DNA of 64,000 nucleotides from positions 62,001-126,000 of the forward strand of contig NZ_LDQA01000021.1 of assembly GCF_001475935.1 (NCBI RefSeq), given 5' to 3'. The stretch's first letter is position 1, and every line of letters begins with the position of its first letter. The translations under genes were made by a program, and so were the position numbers. Positions 17,543 through 25,796 of this stretch are shown here, in pieces. The notes under the pieces are model-generated. The model worked only from the letters and a program-made list of their open reading frames with translations, had not been told where the DNA came from and did not search any database. The stretch comes from Aureimonas ureilytica. Lineage in GTDB: Bacteria; Pseudomonadota; Alphaproteobacteria; Rhizobiales; Rhizobiaceae.

Positions 17543-17866
17543 GGCAGCATCCTTTGGTCGCGCGAAACCGATCGCAGCGTCAACCTCGCCGAATGCTGGA
17601 AACGGAACGAGGTTCCTTGTCCGGTGCAAATTTCGAGCAGGACTCAATAAGGCTCGGGACAAAGGCCCGTTTGCTCCGCGCCCCCGGTAAAACTTTCCTC
17701 TCCGTCTCTTGTTGCCCTGGCTCCCTTGCGGGGCCGACAACGCCGGCCGTAGAGCCGTTTCGATCCTCGCGATCTGTCTCCCGCGTCCCGTGCTGCTTCG
17801 GCCTGGATGGGCAAGAGCGGGGCTGGTCCGCTGGCTTCGGGATTGTCAACCAGGAAGGGTTCGGAC
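17543..17866. other. Divergent intergenic region
   Basis: About 324 bases separate the divergent AI-2E gene and the NlpC/P60-like gene. They should hold both promoters, but no -35/-10 pair is convincing on either strand. An apparent longer N terminus for either gene would run into this region without coding character. Confidence 0.4.
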
Positions 17867-18436
17867 GTGGAAACAGGCGATATTCTCTATTTTCCCAACA
17901 GGCCGTTCCATCACATCGGCATGGCCTACGACGCCAGAACCGTGATCCACGCCAATCACAAGAAGAACTTCCACAAGACATCGGACCAATACGAAACCGG
18001 AAGCCAGAGCTTCTACATGTCGGAAGGGGCCGGAGTGGAGCATTTCCGGCCGCCTTGGGCGAAGTGTTCGAATGCCGACGCGCGCAAGGCGGAGTTGCAG
18101 CGAGTGGCCGACGCGATCGTGGCGGGCGCTGAGTACGGCAAGTACCGCGCTGTCAGGCTTTTTGCCGGGGACTCCGCCTTTGGGCCGGAGGCCTTCACGC
18201 GGCTGATGAAATATCGCGAGCGGTACGAGATGGGGAAGGCGACGCCCGACCGCTTTTCGCAGCCGGGCAACGAGGTGATCAAGACCGTGACCTGCTCCGA
18301 GGCCGTCATCATCGCCTATCAGCTGACGTTCCCGCTGGGAGAGAGGCCCTTCTTCATCAATCTCGACGGGGCTCACGCCATGCCCAATACGCTGAGAACA
18401 TGGCTCAAGGCGAGCGGCTGGCAGAAAACACGATAG
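17867..18436 (+). CDS. Permuted NlpC/P60-like (YiiX/LRAT-type) cysteine hydrolase, putative
   Basis: A 189-residue protein. Near the N terminus GDILYFPNRPFHHIGMAYD supplies a histidine (H15 or H16), and much later KTVTCSEAVIIAY supplies Cys143 at a helix start. His before Cys is the order of circularly permuted papain-fold enzymes (YiiX, LRAT, PPPDE), which cleave or form amide or ester bonds. GTG 17867 is preferred because GGAAGGG lies 7-8 bases upstream; upstream codons look non-coding. No signal peptide is seen. Function is inferred from motif order only; it could be an effector or a housekeeping amidase. Confidence 0.6.
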   Translation: METGDILYFPNRPFHHIGMAYDARTVIHANHKKNFHKTSDQYETGSQSFYMSEGAGVEHFRPPWAKCSNADARKAELQRVADAIVAGAEYGKYRAVRLFAGDSAFGPEAFTRLMKYRERYEMGKATPDRFSQPGNEVIKTVTCSEAVIIAYQLTFPLGERPFFINLDGAHAMPNTLRTWLKASGWQKTR

Positions 18437-18562
18437 GTTCAATCGATTTGATGGTCGCCACTTGCAAGGCTGCGCATTTTTGCATGGCTCCCTCGCCGTG
18501 GCGTCTCTTCTAAGCGGAACCGGAAACGCCCATCTTCCTCTCAACAGATCAAGGAGAAGAAG

Positions 18563-18739
18563 ATGAGCAGCACGTCCCGCATCCGCCAGTTCGGCCACCA
18601 GATCCGCAGCTTCGCCGACACGATGAGCGGTGCAGTCGCTTGCGCCGCTGCCGCCGAGGCCGGCAAGCGCCCGAGCCGTGCAGCGCTGAAATCGGCCGGC
18701 ATCGACCCGGAAGCCTTCTACGGCATCAAGCGCGGCTGA
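18563..18739 (+). CDS. 58-residue small protein, uncharacterised
   Basis: An ATG at 18563 is preceded by AAGGAGAAGA, a near-perfect ribosome site, and opens a 58-codon frame ending at TGA 18737-18739. An intrinsic terminator follows 27 bases later, so this is a complete monocistronic gene. The product is basic, with an N-terminal helix (RIRQFGHQIRSF) and a C terminus SAGIDPEAFYGIKRG resembling the short conserved tail of small alphaproteobacterial proteins of unknown function. No cysteine pair or membrane span is present. Confidence 0.75.
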   Translation: MSSTSRIRQFGHQIRSFADTMSGAVACAAAAEAGKRPSRAALKSAGIDPEAFYGIKRG

Positions 18740-18765
18740 ACGCTCTTATCTCTTCCGTTAACGAC

Positions 18766-18797
18766 AAAGGGCAGCCCCTCGCAGGGCTGCCCTTTTT
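18766..18797. terminator. Bidirectional intrinsic terminator
   Basis: AAAGGGCAGCCC and its complement form a 12-bp stem with a 6-base loop, ending in TTTTT on the plus strand and in TTT on the minus strand. It serves the 58-residue gene (plus) and tctA (minus). Confidence 0.88.
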
Positions 18798-18820
18798 GCA
18801 TGGCGTCTATGGGGAAGCGC

Positions 18821-20431
18821 TCAGTCCTCGTCGGAGGCCATGGCCGAGAGGAGCTTGCCACGGCCCCGAGCGCGCAGGATCATCGGCACGACCAGCGCGA
18901 GGACCGCGAGGGTCAGGAGCGTCACCGCCAGAACCGAGTGAACGAGAATGCTCGGGTCACCCTGGCTGATGGCCAGCGCCCGGCGCAGCTGCTGCTCGGC
19001 CATGGGGCCGAGGATCAGGCCGACCACGACCGGCGCGATCGGATAGCCGAAGCGGCGCAGCATGTAGCCGAGCAGGCCGAACAGAAGCAGCATCCCCAGT
19101 TCCACCGCCGAGGGGTTGGCGCCAATGCAGCCGAGCGTCGCGAAGACGAGGATGCCTGCATAGAGCCAGGGGCGGGGGATCGTGAGCAGCCGGACCCAGA
19201 CGCCGATCAGCGGCAGGTTCAGAACCACCAGCATCAGATTGGCGATCAGAAGGCTGGCGACGAGGCCCCAGACGATCTGCGGTGAGGTGATGAAGAGAAG
19301 CGGGCCGGGCTGAAGACCGAACTGCTGGAAGGCGGCGAGCATGATGGCGGCCGTCGCCGAGGTGGGCAGGCCGAGCGTCAGGAGGGGAACCAGCGTGCCG
19401 GCGGCCGAGGCGTTGTTGGCCGCTTCCGGGCCGGCGACCCCTTCGATCGCGCCATGGCCGAACTCTTCCGGATGCTTGGAAAGGTTCTTTTCCATGGAAT
19501 AAGACAGGAACGTGCCGATCTCGGCGCCGCCCGCCGGCATGGCGCCGATCGGGAAGCCGACCGCCGTGCCGCGCAGCCAGGGCTTCCAGGAGCGCTTCCA
19601 GTCTTCCTTGGTCATCCAGAGCGAGCCCTTCACGGCCTCGATCGTGTCGGGCGTGCGGCTGGCGGCGGCGGCGACCACGAGAGCCTCGCCGATGGCGAAG
19701 AGCGCGACAGCGAGCGTCGTCACTTCGATGCCGTCCAGAAGATTGGCCGAAATGCCGCCGAAGAGCGACGACAGGCTGGCCCAGAGCGCGTGCAGCGGGG
19801 CCGTCGGATCGGCCGCCATCTCACGGAAATATTTGGCGACGGGCGTCAGCGTCAGGCGGGCCTGACCGGTCTGCAGGTCGATGCCGACAAGGCCGAGCGT
19901 CAGGCCGAGCGCGAGGCTGGTGAGCCCGCGCAGCGCCGAGTCGCCGAAGGCCGCCGAGACGGTCACGAAGGCGAGGATCATCAGCGCGAAATATTCGGCC
20001 GGGCCGAAGGACAAGGCGAACGAGACGATGACCGGCGCCAGAAACGCAAGGCCCAGCGTCGCGATCAGGCCGGCAACGAAGGAGCCGATGGCGGCGGTGG
20101 CCAGGGCGGGGCCGCCGCGCCCCTTGCGGGCCATCTTGTTGCCTTCGAGCGCGGTGATGATCGAGGCGCTTTCGCCCGGCGTGTTCAGAAGGATCGAGGT
20201 GGTCGATCCCCCGTACATGCCGCCATAGTAGATGCCGGCGAACATGATCAGCGAGCCGGCGGCGTCGAGCTGGTAGGTGACGGGCAGAAGCAGCGCGACC
20301 GTCAGCGCCGGACCGATGCCCGGAAGCACGCCGACCGCCGTGCCGAGCGTCACGCCGATCAGCGCGTAGAGAAGGTTCATGGGCTGGGAGGCCGTCATGA
20401 GGCCTTGGCCCAGAAGGGCGAATGTATCCAT
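18821..20431 (-). CDS. tctA: Tripartite tricarboxylate transporter, large membrane subunit TctA
   Basis: The large membrane protein of a TTT-family secondary importer (536 residues, about 11-12 helices). Family motifs are clear: [20 protein letters not shown] near the N terminus, [20 protein letters not shown] and, in the second half, [15 protein letters not shown]. It drives uptake of carboxylates delivered by TctC using an ion gradient. ATG 20431 gives the usual N terminus [12 protein letters not shown]; upstream codons are alanine/proline-rich noise. It is the last gene of the tctC-tctB-tctA order, separated from tctB by 239 bases containing a perfect stem-loop. Confidence 0.93.
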   Translation of the reverse strand: MDTFALLGQGLMTASQPMNLLYALIGVTLGTAVGVLPGIGPALTVALLLPVTYQLDAAGSLIMFAGIYYGGMYGGSTTSILLNTPGESASIITALEGNKMARKGRGGPALATAAIGSFVAGLIATLGLAFLAPVIVSFALSFGPAEYFALMILAFVTVSAAFGDSALRGLTSLALGLTLGLVGIDLQTGQARLTLTPVAKYFREMAADPTAPLHALWASLSSLFGGISANLLDGIEVTTLAVALFAIGEALVVAAAASRTPDTIEAVKGSLWMTKEDWKRSWKPWLRGTAVGFPIGAMPAGGAEIGTFLSYSMEKNLSKHPEEFGHGAIEGVAGPEAANNASAAGTLVPLLTLGLPTSATAAIMLAAFQQFGLQPGPLLFITSPQIVWGLVASLLIANLMLVVLNLPLIGVWVRLLTIPRPWLYAGILVFATLGCIGANPSAVELGMLLLFGLLGYMLRRFGYPIAPVVVGLILGPMAEQQLRRALAISQGDPSILVHSVLAVTLLTLAVLALVVPMILRARGRGKLLSAMASDED

Positions 20432-20639
20432 CGGCAGAACCCATGCGGGAAGGAAGGGGCGAGCCGCAGCGAGGCGGAGCGGATGCGATGCGGTCGGGGC
20501 AGGGGGCGCTGAAGGCGCCGGGGCTCGTCCCGGTCTGCTGTGTTGAAGCGGCTGGCGTCGGCCGGCGAGCCGGGGGAGGCTCAAGGCACTCTCGCCAAAA
20601 GCCTGACTCCAGCGTTGCGTATGCGCTCAAGCGCCGAAT

Positions 20640-20662
20640 GTGAAAGCCGAACCGGCTTTCAC
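20640..20662 (-). repeat. Perfect inverted repeat between tctB and tctA
   Basis: GTGAAAGCCG and CGGCTTTCAC form a 10-bp perfect stem around a 3-base loop, 8 bases after the tctB stop. There is no T run on the minus strand, so mRNA stabilisation or partial attenuation ahead of tctA is more likely than full termination. Confidence 0.6.
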
Positions 20663-20670
20663 GCAAAGCC

Positions 20671-21150
20671 TTAAAAGAACAGGCGTTCCAGCGGACCCGC
20701 CGGCAGCGACAGGCGCAGAACCTGCGAGAACAGAATCCAGATACCAAGGCTCATGAGAATGCCGAGCGGCACCGAGAGATAGAGCTTTCGCTTGCCGAAG
20801 GCGCGGGCCGTCGCGGCGAAGAGCAGGCCCGTCGCGATCGAGAAGCCCGCCGTGTTCAGAAGGATCAACTGCGCCGCGAGGCCGCCGACGATCCAGGCGA
20901 TGGGGCCGAACTCGTCATGGTCGCGCTCGGGAAACTCGCCGCGCCAGGCCTCGACGATGGTCCAGACCGAGAGCGCGAGAAGCACGGCGGCGATCACATA
21001 CGGAAAAGTCGCCGGGCCGATACGGGCATAGTTGCCGCCACCGATCCCACGCGCGTCCAGCCCGACGAGCAGGCCGAGAATGCCGATGCCGATGCCGATG
21101 GCCAGCGCCGCCCGATCGGGGCGGCGCGCGGGGTTGGACAGGTCGGTCAT
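20671..21150 (-). CDS. tctB: Tripartite tricarboxylate transporter, small membrane subunit TctB
   Basis: A 159-residue membrane protein with four predicted helices (about 15-33, 50-68, 85-115 split, 125-145) and the typical small-subunit motif IGPATFPYVIAAVLL. It partners TctA. The ATG shares one base with the TAA of tctC (TAATG), so the two are translationally coupled. Confidence 0.88.
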   Translation of the reverse strand: MTDLSNPARRPDRAALAIGIGIGILGLLVGLDARGIGGGNYARIGPATFPYVIAAVLLALSVWTIVEAWRGEFPERDHDEFGPIAWIVGGLAAQLILLNTAGFSIATGLLFAATARAFGKRKLYLSVPLGILMSLGIWILFSQVLRLSLPAGPLERLFF

Positions 21151-22106
21151 TACTGGACGAGACCGATCGCGGTGAGCACCTGCTTGGTGTCGGCGATGTT
21201 CTTGGCGAGCTCGGTCTTGAACGCGTCACCGGCAAGGAACGTGTTCTGCCAGTTGTTGCGCTCCAGAACCGCCTTCCACTCAGGGCTGGCGACCATCTTC
21301 TCCAGATTGCCGATCAGCGCGGTCTTCTGCTCGTCCGTGATGCCGGGCGCGCCGGCGACCATGCGCCAGTTCTGAAGGGTCATGTCGATGCCCGACTCCT
21401 TCAGGGTCGGGGCTTGCGAGCCCGCGACGCGCTGTGCGCCCGTGGTGGCGAGCAGGCGCAGCGTGCCCGCCTTGACTTGGCTTTCGAACTCGCCATAGCC
21501 CGAGATGCCGGCCGCGACCTGCTGGCCGAGAATGGCCGCCAGAGCTTCGCCGCCGCCCGAGAAGGCGATGTAGTTGATGGCCTTGGGGTCCGCGCCCACG
21601 GCCTGCGCCAGCAGGCCGGCCGCGATATGGTCCGTGCCGCCGGCCGAGCCGCCCGCGATCGCCACCGCGCCGGGGTTCTGCTTCATGGCCGCAGCCAGAT
21701 CGGCGATCGTCTTGTAGGGGGAGGACGCGGGCACGACGATCGCCTCGTCCTCGCCGGTGAGGCGGGCGAGCGGGGTCACTTCGTCCAGCGTGACGGGCGA
21801 ATTGTTGGTCAGGATCGCACCGACCATGACATAGCCGCCGACGAGCAGCGCGTCCGGGTTGCCGGACTTGGTGGAGACGAACTGCGCGAGGCCGATCGTG
21901 CCGCCGGCGCCCGGAACGTTGATCACCTGCACGTTGCGGGCGAGCTTGGTGTCCTGCAGCACGGTCTGCATGGCGCGGGCCGTCTGGTCCCAGCCGCCGC
22001 CCGGCGAGGCCGGGGCCATGATCTCATAGGCCGGCGCGGTCTGCGCCAGGGCCGAGGTGGAGGCGAGGGCGAGCGCGACGAAGGCGCCGACGATCAAGGA
22101 CTTCAT
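21150..22106 (-). CDS. tctC: Tripartite tricarboxylate transporter, periplasmic binding protein TctC
   Basis: The extracytoplasmic receptor of the TctCBA importer (Bug family, 318 residues). A Sec signal ends at about residue 21 (ALA before Q). The ligand-site motif [17 protein letters not shown] follows at about 31-47, and [11 protein letters not shown]-type and [13 protein letters not shown] loops match Bug proteins. A strong site GGGAGGA lies 6 bases before the ATG. It binds a carboxylate such as citrate or tartrate; the actual ligand is not readable. Tandem direct repeats at 22320-22338 are candidate control sites. Confidence 0.92.
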   Translation of the reverse strand: MKSLIVGAFVALALASTSALAQTAPAYEIMAPASPGGGWDQTARAMQTVLQDTKLARNVQVINVPGAGGTIGLAQFVSTKSGNPDALLVGGYVMVGAILTNNSPVTLDEVTPLARLTGEDEAIVVPASSPYKTIADLAAAMKQNPGAVAIAGGSAGGTDHIAAGLLAQAVGADPKAINYIAFSGGGEALAAILGQQVAAGISGYGEFESQVKAGTLRLLATTGAQRVAGSQAPTLKESGIDMTLQNWRMVAGAPGITDEQKTALIGNLEKMVASPEWKAVLERNNWQNTFLAGDAFKTELAKNIADTKQVLTAIGLVQ

Positions 22107-22371
22107 GTGGATTCCTCCCGAAACGAATACCGAATGGTTTTTGGCCGTGGACGGTCAAATCGCAGGGGAAGGGACGCAGCTAAAATCGAAATCGGTTGTG
22201 CCGGCGAATGTCCCTCCAGACATTCGGGCGGCGCGAAACGCGGCTGCAAGCGTTTCGCCGGTCTCCCATCGACTGCACGTCCAGCCTCCCCGGCCGTCGC
22301 GTCCAGACTAGACCCGTGGACCTGTCAAAAACCTGTCAGGCGGCTCGGGTGTTTTGGAATTGTTAAAGGTT
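22107..22371. other. tctC upstream region
   Basis: A 265-base spacer between the kinase/solute-binding fusion and tctC on the minus strand. It holds the direct repeats described at 22320-22338 and a TTGACA hexamer inside the second repeat; no convincing -10 and no other gene are seen. Confidence 0.5.
22320..22338 (-). promoter_or_regulatory. Tandem direct repeats upstream of tctC, candidate response-regulator site
   Basis: On the minus strand TGACAGGT occurs twice with an 11-base period (22331-22338 and 22320-22327), the helical spacing used by OmpR/PhoB-type regulators. The downstream copy contains TTGACA, a possible -35. The site lies 214 bases before tctC; the OmpR-type regulator at 24885-25598 is the obvious candidate ligand. 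Confidence 0.45.
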
Positions 22372-24885
22372 TCAATGAGGGGAGACGATTTCCTGCCATG
22401 TGGCGAGGAAGCGCTCGCGCCGCTGCCGGTCGAGGCCGACGAGAAGCGAGGGGCCGAAGCGGATCGGCTGCACCGCGCCTTGACCGAGCGAGGCGATGCG
22501 ATCGGCCGTCCAGCGCCCGTCCGCGCCGGGCAGAAGCGCGCCAAGCGCGGCCGGGCCGGCGAGGATCGCCTGACCGGCGGGCGAAAGGGCGAACTCGATA
22601 AAGGCTTCGGCGAGTTCGGGCTGCGGGGCGTCCTCGGGGATGAGAAGCGAGCGGGAAAACACGAGCACGTAGTCGTCCGGCACGACGATGCCGATCGGCG
22701 CGCCCGCATCGGCCCGCGCGAAGGCATAGGAGCCGATGATATTGTAGCCCATCGCGAGATCCCCCGTCGCGATCCGGTCGAGGATTTCGGGGCTGGAAGC
22801 CGTGAGTTGCACCCGCGCTCGCCCGAAGGCGGCGGCCAGACGCCAGAAATAGGAGGAGATGGCCTGATCCTGCGTCGCCAGGAGATAGCCGACGCCGCTG
22901 CGCGCGACATCATAGGTGCCCACGCGCCCCAGAAAGCGCTGCGGCTCGCGCTCCAGAAGCTCGGCCAGTTCCAGATGGGTGCGCGGCGCTTCCTCGGGCT
23001 TCACGAGGTTGGTGTTGTAGACGATCACGGCCGGCTCGAAGGTGAAGCCGAAGACCTCCGAGCGCCAGCGCGCCCAGTCGGGAATCGCGGCGAGCCGCGT
23101 CGGCGCAAACGGGCGCACCAGCCCTTCGTTGACGAGCTTCACCTGAAGATCGGAGGCCGAACTGACCACGAGATCGGGCGCGGCCTTCTGCCCCGACACC
23201 AGCTGGTCATAGACCGCCCGGCTTTCGTTTTCCTCGTAAGCAACGGCGATGGTCGGATGGGCCGCCTGAAAGGCACGGATGAGATGGGAGAAAAGCCCCG
23301 TGTCGGTCGCGCCCAGAATGTGAAGCGTGGCCGCCGCCGGCTTTTCGCGCGCTGGGAAGTCGGCGGCCGCCTCGGCCGGGCGTGGGGCGGAAAACGCGCC
23401 AGCGAAGGCGGTGAGCAGCGCCAGGAGGGCGAGCACGTGGCGGCGATCCGGCGCTGGCAGCTGTGAAACCGGCGCGGCCTCGGCCGGCAAGCGAAGATGC
23501 ACGGCGAGCCCGCCGCCTTCGCGGTCACGCAGCAGCACCGCGCCGCGATGGGCCTCGGCCACGCGCGCGACGATGGCTAGCCCCAGGCCCGAGCCGCCCC
23601 GGTCGATCCGCGCGCCCGCCTCACCCCGGCGAAAGCGGCCGAAGACGAGAGGCTTCTCATGGTCGGGAATGCCCGGACCCCGGTCGCGCACGGCGATGTC
23701 GAGCGCCGGGCCGTCCCGCGCAATCGAAATCTCCACCTCGCCTTCGCTGTAGCGCAGGGCATTGTCCACGAGGTTGCGGATGGCTTCGCGCAGCACCACG
23801 CGATCGACGCTCAAGTTCGCATCCGCAGCATCGGGCGCAATGGCAAGGATCACCCGGTCGGACAGATCGGGGCTGAGGCGGCGCACCACTTCCTGCGCCA
23901 GTGGGGCGACGGGTGTGGGCTCTGGCTGGTTTTCGAGACGATGGGTCACCGTCGCGTCCATCAGAAGCTGCGAGACGAGCTGGCTCGCCTGCACGGCCCC
24001 CTCGTGAATGCGCTCCACGTCGCGCCGCAGCGCCGCCGGGTCGCGCTCGGCCAGCGCCAGCTCGGCCTGCGCGCGCAGCGAGGCCAAGGGCGTTCGCACC
24101 TCATGGGCGGCCTCGGCCACCAGCGCCTCCAGCCGCTCGCGCGCGAGCTTCAGTCGGGCGGTGAAACCGTTCAGCGCTCCGACGAGCTGCGCGGTCTCGG
24201 ACGGGGCGGGGAGTTCGACGGGCGAGAGATCGTCGGGCGAGCGCTCGCGCAGGTGCTTTTCCAGCGACAGGAGCGGAGCGAAGGCGCGCCCGATCCCGGC
24301 CCAGAGCAGAAGCAGCGCCAGAAGCGTCAGAAGAAGGATCGGCCAGAGCGCGTTGTGGAGGATTTCGCGCGCCAAGGCGTCCCGCTCGCCCCGCGTTTCG
24401 GCGACGCGGATCGTCACCCATCCCGTGCCCTCGGCGGTGGAAACGAGCCGCCCGACGCTCGCCACGCGCACTCGATCGTCGCGGAACGCCTTGTCGGCGA
24501 AAACGGGATCGCCGCCCGTCGCAGGCGCCAAGCCGTCCGACAGGTCGGCTTCGCCCGTGACGTTTTCTCCTTGCGGCGACTCCACGGCGTAGAAAATCCG
24601 ATCCTCGCCCGAGAACATGGCGAAGGAGGCGAGCGGCAGTTCCACCGTCACGCGCCCGGCCTCCAGCTGCACCGCGCCGCCGATCGTCAGCGCGGAGGCG
24701 GCGAGCAGCCGGTCGAAGGCTCGGTCCGAGGCGCGTTCGGCATAATCGCGAACATAGAGAACCAGCGCGAAGGCGGCGGCTAGAAGCAGCGCGCCGCCGA
24801 AGACGAGAATGCGCTTGCGGATCGAGACCGGGCGTTTGGCCCGCGCGGTCTTGCGCCGATCCGCGCGGGCGAAGGTCGGCGGCAT
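22372..24885 (-). CDS. Sensor histidine kinase fused to a C-terminal extracellular solute-binding domain
   Basis: An 837-residue single frame. Part 1 is a TctE/QseC-like kinase: helix at about 28-48, periplasmic N-terminal sensor, second helix near 170-190, HAMP, HisKA with phosphoacceptor near His261 (AHEVRTPLASL), HATPase_c with N box RNLVDNALRYS and G box GSGLGLAIV. It would normally end near residue 470. The frame instead runs on through RRHVLALLALLTAFAG (residues ~482-497), which looks like a signal peptide, into a complete family 1 (iron/AfuA-like) binding protein. As one chain this gives a third membrane span and a periplasmic C terminus. The ATG shares one base with the response-regulator stop. 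A separate start at the internal GTG cannot be excluded. Confidence 0.82.
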   Translation of the reverse strand: MPPTFARADRRKTARAKRPVSIRKRILVFGGALLLAAAFALVLYVRDYAERASDRAFDRLLAASALTIGGAVQLEAGRVTVELPLASFAMFSGEDRIFYAVESPQGENVTGEADLSDGLAPATGGDPVFADKAFRDDRVRVASVGRLVSTAEGTGWVTIRVAETRGERDALAREILHNALWPILLLTLLALLLLWAGIGRAFAPLLSLEKHLRERSPDDLSPVELPAPSETAQLVGALNGFTARLKLARERLEALVAEAAHEVRTPLASLRAQAELALAERDPAALRRDVERIHEGAVQASQLVSQLLMDATVTHRLENQPEPTPVAPLAQEVVRRLSPDLSDRVILAIAPDAADANLSVDRVVLREAIRNLVDNALRYSEGEVEISIARDGPALDIAVRDRGPGIPDHEKPLVFGRFRRGEAGARIDRGGSGLGLAIVARVAEAHRGAVLLRDREGGGLAVHLRLPAEAAPVSQLPAPDRRHVLALLALLTAFAGAFSAPRPAEAAADFPAREKPAAATLHILGATDTGLFSHLIRAFQAAHPTIAVAYEENESRAVYDQLVSGQKAAPDLVVSSASDLQVKLVNEGLVRPFAPTRLAAIPDWARWRSEVFGFTFEPAVIVYNTNLVKPEEAPRTHLELAELLEREPQRFLGRVGTYDVARSGVGYLLATQDQAISSYFWRLAAAFGRARVQLTASSPEILDRIATGDLAMGYNIIGSYAFARADAGAPIGIVVPDDYVLVFSRSLLIPEDAPQPELAEAFIEFALSPAGQAILAGPAALGALLPGADGRWTADRIASLGQGAVQPIRFGPSLLVGLDRQRRERFLATWQEIVSPH

Positions 24886-25598
24886 CAACCGCCCAGCCGC
24901 TCGCCGGTCGCCTTCGGCTTGCCGGCAGGCTCGCCGGCGACGCGCGCGACATAGCCCGCCCCGCGCACGGTGGCGATTTCCACCGAGGCGCCTTCCAGCT
25001 TGCGGCGCAGGCGCGAGACGTAAAGCTCCAGCGCGTTGGTCGAGACCATCTCGTCATAGGAGAAGAGCTGCGCCATCAGCTGCTCCTTCTGCACCACGAC
25101 GCCTGGCTTCGAGAGAAGGATTTCGAGCAGGCGAAACTCGCGCCGGCCAAGATCCACAGCCCGGCCGCCGACGGTGACGAGATGGCCCGCCATGTCCATT
25201 TCCACGTTGCCGACCCGCGCCAGACTGGTGGTCTGCCCGGCCGGGCGGCGCAGGAGGGCGCGCAGCCGCGCTTCCAACTCCCGCAGGTCGAAGGGTTTGA
25301 CGAGATAATCGTCCGCGCCTTGATCCAGAAGGCTGATCTTGTCGTCGATCTCGGCCCGCGCGGTGACAACCAGAACCGGCACGCTGGAGCGCCCGCGCCT
25401 CAGCTCCGCGATCACGGAAAGCCCGTCGCGCCCCGGCAGCGAGAGATCGAGGATCACCGCGTCGAACGGCTCCAGCGCGAAGGCTTCCAGCGCATCCTCG
25501 CCCGAGCGCACCCATTCGACCGAATGGCCGGCATTGCGCAGGTGCCGGTTCACCGCGTCGCCCAGCCCCTCATTGTCTTCCACCAGAAGCATACGCAT
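24885..25598 (-). CDS. OmpR-family response regulator (TctD-like)
   Basis: A 237-residue two-domain regulator: receiver with VEDNEGLG pocket, phosphoacceptor Asp51 (VILDLSLPGRDG) and Lys in VKPFDL, then a winged-helix Trans_reg_C domain (about 130-222) with STNALELYVSRLRRKL and TVRGAGYV. It is coupled to the kinase/binding fusion by a TGATG overlap and precedes tctCBA on the same strand, matching tctDE-tctCBA systems where the pair controls carboxylate uptake. ATG 25598 gives the standard N terminus MRMLLVEDN. A 14-bp palindrome lies 64 bases upstream. Confidence 0.92.
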   Translation of the reverse strand: MRMLLVEDNEGLGDAVNRHLRNAGHSVEWVRSGEDALEAFALEPFDAVILDLSLPGRDGLSVIAELRRGRSSVPVLVVTARAEIDDKISLLDQGADDYLVKPFDLRELEARLRALLRRPAGQTTSLARVGNVEMDMAGHLVTVGGRAVDLGRREFRLLEILLSKPGVVVQKEQLMAQLFSYDEMVSTNALELYVSRLRRKLEGASVEIATVRGAGYVARVAGEPAGKPKATGERLGG

Positions 25599-25661
25599 GG
25601 CGACGGGCTGCCTGTTCCATCCCCGGACATTCGATCGGGTGTCAGCATAGGGAGGCCCCGG

Positions 25662-25675
25662 CGGTTTGCAAACCG
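25662..25675. promoter_or_regulatory. Perfect 14-bp palindrome between divergent genes, candidate operator
   Basis: CGGTTTGCAAACCG reads identically on both strands and lies in the 198-base gap between the response regulator (minus) and the oxidoreductase (plus). The TTTGCAAA core resembles operators of LacI/GntR-type regulators. The cognate protein is not identified. Confidence 0.45.
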
Positions 25676-25796
25676 TCCGGCGTCTCTGTCGCGGTGGCTC
25701 ACGGTGGAAGGTGGTTGATCCCAGGGCGGTACACCCCTTATCCCCCAGACAACGCCGCGCCACTCTGGCGCGCGGGGAACGAGGGGGCCGTCGGCC

